From Corallium rubrum (taxonomy: Eukaryota; Cnidaria; Anthozoa; Scleralcyonacea; Coralliidae), in NCBI GenBank assembly GCA_964035015.1, contig OZ036002.1:11923199-11987198 (forward strand): DNA of 64,000 nt, written 5' to 3'. A program made the position numbers and the translations under genes. This document shows, in pieces, positions 14,539 to 24,844 of the stretch (position 1 is its first letter; each line of letters begins with the position of its first letter). Under the pieces are notes generated by a model that was not told the DNA's origin, ran no database searches, and was given only the letters and a program-made list of their open reading frames with translations.

Positions 14539-15604
14539 AACATGCACACAACTGTTACAACAGTGGCATGTTCCTAATACTAGTGAGAAACTTGATACTG
14601 CATTGCTTTTTGATCAAGTTAAAATAAGCAAGGCAACTGCGAAGACAGAAAAACATTACACAGCAGACTACAACAACCCAGCACCTGCTTTTGCTAAACA
14701 TGTAAATGTTGATGACTTAAGAAAACTTGAGGGTGGTTTGAAAACTGTTGGAACTTGTGATTATTTACAGGGCCTTTTAGCATCCAATAATTGTGAACCA
14801 TTTCAATACCAAGAATTTCTTGAGGAATTGCCTTCAAAAAAGGCATTCAATGATGCAAACCTATTTGCAAATCAAATGTACAATATTGAAATAAGGGAAT
14901 CTATACTGGAACAAATTACTGTTCCTAACTTTGCAGAAGTGTGCAAACATTTACCTTCTCCAGAGTATACACCATATACTGAAAACATTCTTTTTACAAC
15001 CAAAGAACAAATGGTTGACATTGAATGTAATACAAGAGGTCAGTCACAGAGCAAACTTTGGTTTCATGAACGAAGAGGTCGTTTAACTGCCTCACATTTT
15101 GGTACAGTAATGAAACGAAGAGAAAATGTTTTCCCCACATCACTACTTAGCAAAATCCTATTACCAGCAAGTAATGTTACAAAGCCCCCAGAAGCATGTC
15201 AGTGAGGCAACAGTAATGAGCAGACTGCCATTGAAAAATATTTGGAACAAAAGAATTTTAATGAACTAATAATGACTGCATGTGTTCAGTGTGGGTTAAT
15301 TATTAACACAGAAGCTCCATGGCTTGGTGCAAGTCCAGACTGCTTGTTATATGATTCTGCAGAGCCAACATCATTTGGGATAGGTGAGGTGAAGTGCCCC
15401 TTCTCAAAAAGAGAAATGACAATTAAAGAAGCCTGTGAGGTTGACTCATCATTTTATTTACATGAACTGAATGGAAAACCACAACTAAAGCGAAACCATC
15501 ATCATTTTTACCAAATGCAAGGTGTTATGTCTGCATGCAAAGTTAATTGGGGAGACATTATTGTTTATACAAGCAAAGAAGTATTTAGTGAGAGAATTTA
15601 CTAG
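14531..15604 (+). pseudogene. YqaJ-like nuclease of the ISL2EU element, N-terminally truncated, one nonsense codon
   Basis: One frame runs from 14,531 to TAG-free sequence ending TAC TAG at 15,604, broken only by TGA at 15,203-15,205. Visible blocks: QQWHVPNTSEKLD (normally just after the SWIM finger), then TRGQSQSKLWFHERRGRLTA and HFGTVMKRR. After the stop come APWLGASPDCLLYD, GIGEVKCPFSKREMTIKEAC, HHHFYQMQGVMSAC and GDIIVYTSKE. These match the YqaJ/lambda-exonuclease fold: Asp of SPD and Glu-x-Lys of GEVKC are metal-site residues. The TGA sits where relatives have Trp-Gly, so it looks like a TGG-to-TGA change. The SWIM domain is absent; the frame opens at the TIR junction, so the 5' part was probably lost. 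The acceptor TTACAACAG|TGG near 14,562 could join the TIR leader. Confidence 0.8.
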
Positions 15605-15721
15605 TTTGACCATGAATTATGGTACAAAACAATGTTACCAAAACTTACTTTATTTTATTTCACATACATTTATCCTAAACTAGTTACTTAAGAAAACATT
15701 TAAAAACAATTGTCTGATATT

Positions 15722-17131
15722 TCATTCTGATTCACACTTGTCGTTTATTAAAGGTGGGTAAAATAGAGTGAGGTAAGAACAAATTACCCATATTTTGTTC
15801 AAGTCTGATGACATCTTCAGTGGAAAGACATTTTTTATAATTCTAAAACTCTTTATGCGTTGTATTGCTCTTTCCACATGCACTCTCAGAGCCGCAATCG
15901 TTCGTGTATCATTTTCGGCACTGAGTGAAAGTTGACTTGCACCATTCAGAAAAGGTGGTATGTTGAGCCCAACACCAGCAGGCATGTCATCTGCTATATC
16001 AAAACCCCTGTCTGCCATTATGTCATCTCCTGACTCAAGCAAAGTGAGAATGCCACAATCTTTGGTCACTTGTTTATCGGAAGTCCTCCCAGCATACAAT
16101 TCTGATACAAACGTTGGGTACCCAGCAGGAGAAATCCCTAGCAACCCTTTAGCAGTATTGTGATTTTTATATGACGAAAATGTTGCAGACTGACTTCTAA
16201 ATGATGTTGGCATTTCAATAAGTAGTTCTGTACAATCAATAATTACACGGGTATTTGGGTAGGTTTCTTTGAAAGGCTGTGGCATAGTTTGTTGTATATA
16301 ATCACGTGATGCCCAAATGGGTAGGGCTTTTAACTTGTGATAGAGAAACTCTAACCAAGTAGCCCAGGTACGGGAAACATGTGCTTCTGAAATGCCAAAT
16401 CGGTGAGCAATGTCAACCCCCATAAGACCACAACGTAGGCGAACCATAACCATAAACAACTCTTGCTCTGGCGACATTGACCTTTTTCGCCCCAGCTTTT
16501 CTTCTGATTCTGCCGAATATTCTACCTTGTTACTCGAACCAGCATAACTTAAGAAATTACATGCTGGTTGCAGAAAGTCAAAGAAAACTTTAAATGTTGC
16601 ATAATTTTGAAAACCAGTGTAGAATTTAAAATTTGTGTCACTGGCAAGTACATGCTCTATTCGCAGTACACACTGTTCGTATTTAGATGATAACTCATCA
16701 TATTTTCTTTTTAAAGCTGCATGTTCAGTTTTTAATTTTTCATTGATTAACTCTTGTGCCTCTATGCCAGTTGTTTGTTGTTCAACTTGTTCAGACTGGG
16801 TTGTTTCAGTAGTAGTGTCATTGTCTAAAACATGTTCCCTTACTTTGCTACTGTTTACAGTTTGTCTACCAGATATTTTAAGGACAGTTGGTAATGCACC
16901 AAAGGATTTCTTTCCACCGGGAAAGTGTAAGGAACACACTTTGTGGCTTTTTAATGGTTGTCTTTGTATTCCCAATAAATTCAGCCATATTTCCTTTAAG
17001 CTCGAATCCAGAGGAAATTTATGGAAGGATAATTCCGGATTTTTTACACTGTTGCTTCGACAAAGTGGCACACAACAGGTAGTTCCCCCGCACTTTTTAC
17101 CTTTAGGCACTTTTTCCGTTTCACTTGCCAT
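15722..17131 (-). CDS. THAP-domain DDE_4 transposase of the ISL2EU element, intact
   Basis: 469 aa from ATG at 17,131 (MASETEKVPKGKK); the open frame continues upstream without another ATG, and this Met lies just before the THAP finger. THAP: C20-x3-C24, Trp in EIWLNLLG, C66SLH69F, then GALPTV. A heptad-like stretch with EHAALKRKYDELSSKYEQ (about 135-152) is a likely coiled coil for dimerisation. The helix-turn-helix region FGISEAHVSRTWATW follows. DDE_4 catalytic residues: D299 in RVIIDCTE, D374 in DDIMADRGFD, E420 in RVHVERAIQRIK. All are present. It should bind the element ends through THAP and cut and rejoin DNA in the nucleus. It is convergent with the nuclease, with a 117-bp gap between their stops. 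A promoter or leader within the right TIR is likely. The gene appears functional. Confidence 0.88.
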   Translation of the reverse strand: MASETEKVPKGKKCGGTTCCVPLCRSNSVKNPELSFHKFPLDSSLKEIWLNLLGIQRQPLKSHKVCSLHFPGGKKSFGALPTVLKISGRQTVNSSKVREHVLDNDTTTETTQSEQVEQQTTGIEAQELINEKLKTEHAALKRKYDELSSKYEQCVLRIEHVLASDTNFKFYTGFQNYATFKVFFDFLQPACNFLSYAGSSNKVEYSAESEEKLGRKRSMSPEQELFMVMVRLRCGLMGVDIAHRFGISEAHVSRTWATWLEFLYHKLKALPIWASRDYIQQTMPQPFKETYPNTRVIIDCTELLIEMPTSFRSQSATFSSYKNHNTAKGLLGISPAGYPTFVSELYAGRTSDKQVTKDCGILTLLESGDDIMADRGFDIADDMPAGVGLNIPPFLNGASQLSLSAENDTRTIAALRVHVERAIQRIKSFRIIKNVFPLKMSSDLNKIWVICSYLTLFYPPLINDKCESE

Positions 17132-17268
17132 ATTTATCAAAACAGACCGTAAACCAAACGGCTCGAAACTTTCCAAAATATACTCGAAACAAGCGAGGTT
17201 GCTTTAAATTAGACTCACGTAAATATGTTGTAGTTAAAAATCTCCAGTAAGACACTTGAACAGCAGTG

Positions 17269-17872
17269 AATAGTACTTAAAAGTACTTTTTAAATCTTTT
17301 TTGTAACAGCGAAAACCTTTGAAATGTGAAAGCTCGGTATTTCAAACAGCAACGGTTTTTATTTTTCGCGCCAAACAACCTCAATTTTTTGGTTTGTGAA
17401 AAGAACGTTTGATCAAACATGTGTTGTTTCGGGACAGTCAAGTGTGCAAACATTTTTGTCTCTCAAGTCTCTAGAATTAAATCGATCGCCGAATTTTTCA
17501 GGCAAACAATGAGTCACAACGTGTTCCTTATCTTGAAAATAATTTAATGCAGTACTTACCTTTATATTGTGAAATATTCCAAAATTTGTGTCTGACTACC
17601 TCGGATCGAAGCCATTCCCCGCTTCAGCGACTCTGTACGCCGTGTTGAATATTTCAACTACACTCGCTCGTAGAAACCCAAGATTCGGTAGAAATATAAA
17701 ACAAGACGTACAGATTTGATATAAACTTTAATCGAAGCGAAAATGATAAAACTTTTCTTCCAATTCTCGTGTGTTTAGCACCTTCCCTCGTTCGAAAAAT
17801 ACAATCGCCATGTTGAAAAATTCTGCCGTGTAACTAAACTACCATGATGCTTTGCAGTTCTGCAATTGGTCC
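17269..17872 (-). repeat. Right TIR of ISL2EU element
   Basis: Mirror of 13,935-14,538. The outer end is GGTCC followed by AT. Upstream of the transposase gene on the minus strand, it carries the same apparent leader exon and GTAAGT donor (near 17,558), so it probably supplies the transposase promoter. Confidence 0.85.
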
Positions 17873-17994
17873 ATTAGAACCAGCTGGAACTCCTACGGTA
17901 CCATGTAATCACTAGACATAAAACCCCGCCCCTGGCGCCCCCCCCCCCCCCCCGGGTTCGCCGACGAGGAGGAATTGGGCTACATTTGGACGTC

Positions 17995-18630
17995 TTTAAT
18001 TAATTTTCCCTGTCGTGGTAGTTGTCGTTGAAGTGTTTTCTTACTTTACGATAAAGTTGTCAAAGTTCAGTCCGAAAAAAAAATAACAGTTCTGAACGTA
18101 TCAGTCGACATTTGTATAACCTGACGAAAGTCTGACGATTCATTATTGGGTTATAGTTAGCGCGGAACGCGAGTCACCGGTCACTGCCGAACGACTGCAC
18201 CCCCATTGTTTTTATATGAGTCAGTTCGCAGTGGCGTTCACGTATACCCGTTCTCTACAGTCGACAGCGTTATCTTACTGTACATAAAAGCGAGTTTACA
18301 CCTATTATGATTATCCGAAATTGCATAAATTGCATAATCTTCGCCAGCTTAGCGATCAGAATACACCTACCCATAGAAATTATAAAATGATTGGTTATTT
18401 CCCCCTTTGGAAAATATCTGTGCCCCCCCCCCCCCCCCCCCCCCCGATCACTTCACCCCACGCTGTCAGCGAGTCAGAAATTAATTCTCGACTAGCTCAA
18501 AAGGTATGATTAAAAAATGAACATCTCAACACGCTTTTTATTCTCGACTTGTTTTTGCCGAAATCTCGACACGTTTTTATTTCTCGACTAGTTTTTGTGG
18601 ATCTCGACACCTTTTTATTTCTCGACCATA
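17995..18630 (-). repeat. Repeat B, right inverted arm
   Basis: Mirror of 11,789-12,360. It includes an inserted poly-C run at 18,423-18,445 and an extra GTCGAGA-type unit near 18,590. It ends CTCGACCA at about 18,628, about 30 bp from the stop of the LRR gene. Confidence 0.75.
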
Positions 18631-18659
18631 AGTTCAACTAGACTTTCACTTTCTTATTT

Positions 18660-21167
18660 CTATATTATTTGGTCAATGGTTTTACCTTCTTCAGATCTTC
18701 TTGTATAAATGTAGCAACCGAATAACGGCCCCACCAATTTCTGTACTTTAAAAGCAGACAATAGTTGTGCATCAACCAGATGACTACAAACAACCAACCC
18801 TTTTAGTTCACAACATTCACGAAGGCCCACAGGCAGCTCTCTCAAATTACACAGTGACAAATCCAGTCTTTGCAAGGTTTCTAGCTTTGGAAAGAGTGTT
18901 AGGTTGGGACCAAGTCTGTAATTGTCATGAAGGTCCAACTCGTGTAACTCAGAACATTCTCCAAGACCATCAGGTAGCTGTTTAAGACCACAAGTAGCTA
19001 AATCCAGTTTCTTCAGATGTGGTAGCTTAGGAAAGACAGTTGGGTTGTTACCAAAGTTGCAATTGCTTTGAAGGTTCAACTCGTGTAACTCAGAACATTC
19101 CCCAAGACCATCGGGTAGCTGTTTAAGACCACAATTAGACAAATCCAGTTTCTTCAGATGTGGTAGCTTAGGAAAGACAATTGGGCTGTCACCAAAGTGG
19201 AAACTGTTGTGAAGGTTTAATTCTTGTAACTCAGAACATTCCCCAAGACCATCAAGTATCTGTGTAAGAACACAATTAGACAAATCCAGTTTCTTCAGAT
19301 GTGGTAGCTTAGGAAAGACAATTGGGCTGTCACCAAAGCGGAAACTGTTGTGAAGGTTTAATTCTTGTAACTCAGAACATTCCCCAAGACCATCAGGTAG
19401 CTGTTTAAGATCATAATTAGACAAATCCAGTTTCTTCAGATGTGGTAGCTTAGGAAAGACAATTGGGCTGTCACCAAAGTGGAAACTGTCGTGAAGGTTT
19501 AATTCTTGTAACTCAGAACATTCCCCAAGACCATCAGGTATCTGTGTAAGAACACAATTAGACAAATCCAGTTTCTTCAGATGTGGTAGCTTAGGAAAGA
19601 CAATTGGGCTGTCACCAAAGTGGAAACTGTTGTGAAGGTTTAATTCTTGTAACTCAGAACATTCCCCAAGACCATCAGGTAGCTGTTTAAGAACACAATT
19701 AGACAAATCCAGTTTCTTCAGATGTGGTAGCTTAGGAAAGACAATTGGGCTGCCACCAAAGTGAAAACTGTTGTGAAGGTTTAATTCTTGTAACTCAGAA
19801 CATTCCCCAAGACCATCAGGTATCTGTGTAAGAACACAATTAGACAAATCCAGTTTCTTCAGATGTGGTAGCTTAGGAAAGACAATTGGGCTGTCACCAA
19901 AGTGAAAACTGTTTTGAAGGTTTAATTCTTGTAACTCAGAACATTCCCCAAGACCATCAGGTAGCTGTTTAAGACCACAATTAGACAAATCCAGTTTCTT
20001 CAGATGTGGTAGCTTAGGAAAGACAATTGGGCTGTCACAATAGTGGAAACTGTTGTGAAGGTTTAATTCTTGTAACTCAGAACATTCCCCAAGACCATCA
20101 GGTAGCTGTTTAAGATCATAATTAGACAAATCCAGTTTCTTCAGATGTGGTAGCTTAGGAAAGACAGTTGGGTTGTCACCACGTGAGTGGAAATTGTTGT
20201 GAAGCTTCAATTCTTGTAACTCAGAACATTCCCCAAGTTCAGCGGGCAAGCCACAATTAACTAATGTCAATTTCTTTACCTTTGTCATATTCTGAAAAAA
20301 ATCAGCATTGCAATCTAAAAGATTATCAATAACAGTCACCTCTACAAGATTGGGCAATTTATCCATTCCTGTTAGCGACATCGTTGTACCACCAGCACTG
20401 AGAAACAGCTTCTTCAGATTAACCATTTCTCCAAGGAATGGTTTTTTACATTCACCACGGAACTGAACATGTGTTGGTCTTCCTGGTGATGGTATTACAT
20501 TCACACTGCTCAACGAAATTTGAGGGAACTTTCCAAATGAAGAATGATAAGTCTTTATAGTTATTGTTCTTTCTCCTGGTTCACCATCAGCTATAATCAG
20601 TTCTTCCAAAGATTCAAAAGTTCCACTGCGGTCGCAAACTAAAACACCTTCTTCGTAATCTCTTAAAATTACTTGATGCAACTTTTTCTTGGTAGAAAAC
20701 TTGAGCGGTTGCCCTCTCAAAGCTTTACATTTCAGATCAAGAAAAATTAGACCATGCTGATCAAGTGCAATATAACAGGTCTTCCACAAATACTTGTCGC
20801 CAACTTTTTGTGCATACAGATGGTTGCGACCACAATAATCAAATATTTCAATTGTGATATTAGGTGGCAAGCTATCGATGGTTGACTCAAGAAAGCTGAG
20901 CACATTTTCATGACAAAGAAGGACTTTAGATTTTTCAGGATTTTTAAGCAGTTCAATTGGAAATGCTTCTTTCAGAACACCTGCTGGTCTCAAATCCATT
21001 ACAGTCATTCCATTTTTTTCGTGTGGTTTGCACACGACATCCTGTATCGTTATGGAACCATCGTTCGCTACCAAACTACTAGATGACCCAGTATTTGGTT
21101 TAACATTGGGTTTATCCACCAAACTACTAGCTTGCCAAATTATTGGTTTGGTAGTGGGTTCATCCAT
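18660..21167 (-). CDS. Leucine-rich-repeat protein with near-identical 47-residue repeats (835 aa)
   Basis: Single open exon from ATG at 21,165-21,167 (in-frame TAG just upstream) to TAG at 18,660. Residues 1 to about 250 have no family I recognise. There is no signal peptide or membrane segment, so it is probably cytosolic. From about 265 on come leucine-rich repeats. The core is a 47-aa (141-bp) unit of two LRRs, LGECSELQELNLHNSF... then FPKLPHLKKLDLSNC.L.QLPDG, present nine times almost unchanged plus one diverged copy (LFPKLETLQRLDLSLCNLRE). The N- and C-terminal LRRs are more divergent. Such proteins usually bind other proteins; a ligand cannot be named. Units alternate between LKQLPDG and LTQIPDG endings, which suggests expansion by unequal crossing-over. 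It is the best host-gene candidate in the window, though an intronless ORF next to repeat B could be a retro-copy. Similarity to SHOC2-like or NLR-type LRRs is generic. Confidence 0.75.
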   Translation of the reverse strand: MDEPTTKPIIWQASSLVDKPNVKPNTGSSSSLVANDGSITIQDVVCKPHEKNGMTVMDLRPAGVLKEAFPIELLKNPEKSKVLLCHENVLSFLESTIDSLPPNITIEIFDYCGRNHLYAQKVGDKYLWKTCYIALDQHGLIFLDLKCKALRGQPLKFSTKKKLHQVILRDYEEGVLVCDRSGTFESLEELIIADGEPGERTITIKTYHSSFGKFPQISLSSVNVIPSPGRPTHVQFRGECKKPFLGEMVNLKKLFLSAGGTTMSLTGMDKLPNLVEVTVIDNLLDCNADFFQNMTKVKKLTLVNCGLPAELGECSELQELKLHNNFHSRGDNPTVFPKLPHLKKLDLSNYDLKQLPDGLGECSELQELNLHNSFHYCDSPIVFPKLPHLKKLDLSNCGLKQLPDGLGECSELQELNLQNSFHFGDSPIVFPKLPHLKKLDLSNCVLTQIPDGLGECSELQELNLHNSFHFGGSPIVFPKLPHLKKLDLSNCVLKQLPDGLGECSELQELNLHNSFHFGDSPIVFPKLPHLKKLDLSNCVLTQIPDGLGECSELQELNLHDSFHFGDSPIVFPKLPHLKKLDLSNYDLKQLPDGLGECSELQELNLHNSFRFGDSPIVFPKLPHLKKLDLSNCVLTQILDGLGECSELQELNLHNSFHFGDSPIVFPKLPHLKKLDLSNCGLKQLPDGLGECSELHELNLQSNCNFGNNPTVFPKLPHLKKLDLATCGLKQLPDGLGECSELHELDLHDNYRLGPNLTLFPKLETLQRLDLSLCNLRELPVGLRECCELKGLVVCSHLVDAQLLSAFKVQKLVGPLFGCYIYTRRSEEGKTIDQII

Positions 21168-21374
21168 TACTAAAGAATTAGTCTATCCAACCATGGGTCA
21201 CACAATATTTTGGAATCATTTCCTGTAAGATAACAATTATTGTTGTTTTACACTCGAATTTTCCTTCACCCTAATCCTTAGAACATGCTATGTATAATCG
21301 AGTGAAATGCTCAATATCATTTACAATAAATTAATAGTTGTACATAATGTTGTAGCATAATAAAAGAAGTTAAC

Positions 21375-21376
<2 letters not shown>

Positions 21377-21442
<66 letters not shown>
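21377..21442 (+). repeat. (TA)n microsatellite
   Basis: About 33 uninterrupted TA units, about 210 bp upstream of the LRR gene start. Confidence 0.95.
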
Positions 21443-21445
<3 letters not shown>

Positions 21446-22285
21446 CTTAGCTATATTCACAAGGACACTGAGTATTTGTTTACAACGGCTTTTATATAAA
21501 CATTGTTAATTTTAAAACACTCAAATCGGTAATTTTCTCAAGAAAAAATCTTACGTTACCATAGCCACATTTGACCGATTGATTGCTATGCTACGATCGT
21601 AGATTTTGTCACAGGACGTTCAAACAATTTGAGTCACAAGGCCGCTCGATTATTTTGAGTCGTTGGTGTACGCAAACTTTGTTCAAGCCTATTTCGGAGG
21701 GCCGAAGAGATCAATTTTGTCGAAACTACCTCTGTAAATGTATTCAACATGTTCTTAGCAAATTTTTAAAGCAATTAGATGTTTCGGAGTGAATTTATAG
21801 AACTTTCTGTCGAAATTGTCGGAGTTGGGGTCTCCTACCTTGTCTAATTACATTGGTGTGAAGAAGAGCCGTGAGTAGAGAGATGTTCAATAGTTTATAC
21901 CAGTCCTCTGAAGAGGATCAAACAACAAATCAACACAGAAAAATCAAAAGAAAGCCTCTACTTTATATTTTGCCACAAAATACAATACATTATTTGCATA
22001 ACCAGGTTGTCTCACAAGGCTTAGACATGTATGAATCTAATGAATGAATAAAATGCTTGATTGCACTCGTACCAAAATTATGCAAACATCGGTTTGTATA
22101 AAATAAGGATAATGAGAACAATGAAGCTTTTTTTTTCTACACGGAGAATCTTGCAGTCATATTCTTATTAATTTCTCATCTGAATTTCAACCAAAATTGA
22201 AAGGTTTGGTCCTTGATCTATAATCAATCTTTCCACAAACATTCACAAAAACCTGTGAAGTATTTTGAGAGATACCCTGGTGACA
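21443..22285. other. No gene recognised
   Basis: Upstream side of the LRR gene. It may contain promoter elements, but no TATA-like or other motif could be assigned. AT-rich unique sequence. Confidence 0.4.
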
Positions 22286-22820
<535 letters not shown>

Positions 22821-23036
22821 AATATTTTTTATCATATGTTTATATTATGTTTAGTTTTTAGGAATTATACAGTAGTACTGTATCACAATTCAAGTTTATT
22901 AATTACGTTAAGAAAGGGAGATGCAATGTATGTAAATAGATTATGTTAATTTATGTAATAGATTCATATAAATACAGAACTTTGCTTGATGAGCGAGGTC
23001 TTGTTCAGAGTATTAAATGGCGTACAAACGATACAG

Positions 23037-23650
23037 CCTTCTTCGCAGACCTCTTCAGGGCTTTTCTTCCCGCCCATGCACCAACGTCTGCTCTACGGGG
23101 CATGAAATTCCGACCAATCACAGCTAACTTCCCATATTTTCGGAAGCTGGCCTTTGAACTTTAGGATCTGCATAAATATTGAAGTTGGATTTGTGAATGT
23201 ATGCGACTTTGGAATTTGGGCACTTAATGGCTATAAGCGAGAAGCTATTACTAAGTTTGTAAATAAGAAGACCAATGTGTTTATAAACCTCCCTACTGGA
23301 TATGGAAACCGGCTCACATACCAAGCACTACCTTCGTAACTAATCCGATCGGCATTCGTAGCACAACTGTGACGGCACAGGAAACAGTGGAAGCCTTCCT
23401 CGACAATTTTCTTCGGAGTTTCATTCATTCATACACGTAATGTTTTGGAACATTCCCCATATTTTATAATACTGGTAATGCCCGTTGATTTTCGCGGGAA
23501 ATTTGAGCAGGATCGCGTTATCAATTTCTAAAAGCGCTTATGATTGGTTTATTACGAGACAATAAAGAGAGAAATTTCATGCTCCGTAGAGCAGACGTTG
23601 GCGGGCGGGAATAAAAGCCCACAAGACGTCTGCGAAGGAGGCTATAAAAG
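23037..23650. mobile_element. Foldback element carrying a RecQ-helicase scrap
   Basis: TTCGCAGACCTCTTCAGGGC...CCCGCCCATGCACCAACGTCTGCTCTACGGGGCATGAAATT (23,043-23,109, quoted in parts) matches the reverse complement of 23,575-23,642 (TTTCATGCTCCGTAGAGCAG, CGTTGGCGGGCGGGAATAAA, GACGTCTGCGAAGGAGG). The interior holds helicase-like coding sequence, so this is a deletion derivative of a larger element rather than a plain MITE. No TSD was resolved. Confidence 0.6.
23199..23339 (+). pseudogene. RecQ-like DNA helicase N-terminal scrap
   Basis: Encodes FGIWALNGYKREAITKFVNK then NVFINLPTGYGNRLTYQALP and a stop. This matches the RecQ start: motif 0 (FG...L...Q.EAI, with Q replaced by R) followed by motif I (Walker A, LPTGYGKS). 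The invariant Lys-Ser is Asn-Arg here, so the ATPase site is lost. Everything downstream (DEAH box, helicase C) is absent. It lies between the inverted ends of a foldback element. Confidence 0.6.
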
Positions 23651-23885
23651 TAGCAGCACCCCAAAAGTAGCGACATCCCGAAACTACTGGTTCCCCAAAA
23701 GTAGCGACATCCCGAAACTACTGGTTCCCCGAAAGTAGCGGCAGCCCGAAAGTAGCAACAAGTAACAACTCCCTCTTAGTAGCAACACTTCAAGCAGCAA
23801 CACTTCACACAAGCAGCAGCACCCAAAACGTAGCGGCACTCCAAAGGTAGCAACCCCCCATGCACCTAAAGTTGCGGCACTCTGA
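23646..23885 (+). repeat. Degenerate 16-17 bp minisatellite, block 1
   Basis: Imperfect repeats of AAAAGTAGCGACATCCC / GAAAGTAGCGGCAGCCC type. Similar units form a second block at 24,472-24,775. The two blocks are separated by an inverted SINE pair and AT-rich sequence. Confidence 0.7.
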
Positions 23886-23924
23886 ATGAACATCCATACA
23901 TGTTTTACCAGTTGCGAAAAATGC

Positions 23925-24020
23925 AACACCAAGGCCTTCCGGCTAGGAATTGAACTCGCGACCCTGCTGTAGTGCTCTGACAAATCACTGAGCTACAGAA
24001 GCCGTTGCCAAGAGCTTGGC
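23925..24020 (-). mobile_element. tRNA-derived SINE, minus-strand copy
   Basis: On the minus strand it reads box-A-like CTCAGTGATTTGTCAGAGC, box-B-like GAGTTCAATTCCTAGCC, then GGAAGGCC and a TTGCATTTTTCGCAACTGGT tail. It is the mirror of the copy at 24,056-24,180. The CTCGTGGCCAAGCTCTTGG end is shared by both. Confidence 0.65.
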
Positions 24021-24055
24021 CACGAGTTCTGTATATATACCACATTATATATACA

Positions 24056-24180
24056 CAACTCGTGGCCAAGCTCTTGGCAACGGCTTCCTTACCTCAGTGG
24101 TCAGAGCACTGCACTAGCATCGCGGGTTCAATTCCTAGCCGGAAGGCCTTGATGTTGCATTTTTCGCAACTGGTCTCGGT
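24056..24180 (+). mobile_element. tRNA-derived SINE, plus-strand copy
   Basis: Box A CTCAGTGGTCAGAGCACTG and box B GGGTTCAATTCC are correctly spaced. GGCTTCC before and GGAAGGCC after can form an acceptor-like stem. The tail is TTGCATTTTTCGCAACTGGT. With the adjacent minus copy it forms a large inverted repeat centred near 24,045. A further copy lies at 62,205-62,310. Confidence 0.7.
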
Positions 24181-24471
24181 TTGGTCTTATAATGTATTTA
24201 TTATTAAAACATTCAGTTTAATCGAGTTAAATGCCAAATATTATTTCAACCCATGTTTTAAATACTGTTGACTTCTTAGATCGAGGAGTTGTTAATTCAC
24301 ACGAATCGTACAACCCGTACTGGGACTTGTAAATTCACTATATATACTACGTCACTATATATTCTGTCGACTTCATACCAATGGATAATGTATATATTCA
24401 TGAGTCGTTAATTCGAATTGTAAATTCATACTATATATAATCACCATAGCATGTGCTAGTGACACCCAAAA

Positions 24472-24775
24472 ATTAACATCTCCAAAGTAGCAACAACACG
24501 AAAGTGGCGACACCCAAAACTAGTGGCACCCTGAATGTAGCAACACCCTAAAAGTACTGGTTCCCCGAAAGTAACAACACCCTAAAAGTAGCAACACCCC
24601 AAAAATAGTGGCACCACGAAATTAACAGCTTCCTAACAGCTTCCAGTGACACACCAAAAGTAACAGCGCCCCAAACATAGCAACAATCCAGAAAGTAGTG
24701 GCACCCCAAAGGCAAGGTCAAGCCCCCCCCCCCCCCCCCCCCAAAGCTGGTGTTGCAGCAGGGGCAACAAAAGTA
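24472..24775 (+). repeat. Degenerate 16-17 bp minisatellite, block 2, ending in poly-C
   Basis: Units such as AAAGTAGCAACACCCC and AAATAGTGGCACCACG continue block 1. A poly-C run sits at about 24,724-24,742. Confidence 0.7.
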
Positions 24776-24844
24776 GCAAGGGCGCCAAAACCTGACAAAA
24801 TAAACCCATTCTTTCTTACTTATATCGTTGTTAATGCTTTGTGT

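Larger units (their letters stand above)
13935..17872. mobile_element. ISL2EU-type DNA transposon, near-complete, with 604-bp TIRs and AT target duplication
   Basis: Terminal inverted repeats are 13,935-14,538 and 17,269-17,872, both 604 bp and very similar. They start GGACCAATTGCAGAACTGCA and are flanked by AT on both sides, the 2-bp TSD I associate with ISL2EU. Inside are two convergent genes: a YqaJ-type nuclease (+) and a THAP/DDE_4 transposase (-), the hallmark pair of this superfamily. The TIRs are long enough to hold each gene's promoter. Both carry AATATAAAGGTAAGTACTG, an apparent 5'-leader exon end plus splice donor in the right orientation for each gene. The transposase reads through intact; the nuclease is damaged. 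Confidence 0.85.

Noticed and set aside
15203-15205. Programmed readthrough or selenocysteine at TGA in the YqaJ frame
   Set aside because: Relatives have Trp here, the gene is also N-terminally truncated, and no recoding signal was visible; plain nonsense mutation is simpler.
16635-17207. 190-codon plus-strand frame over the THAP transposase
   Set aside because: Antisense shadow of the transposase gene, without motifs.
24082-24150. Genuine tRNA gene
   Set aside because: Box A and box B are present, but the anticodon arm is short and the unit has a shared SINE tail and further copies.
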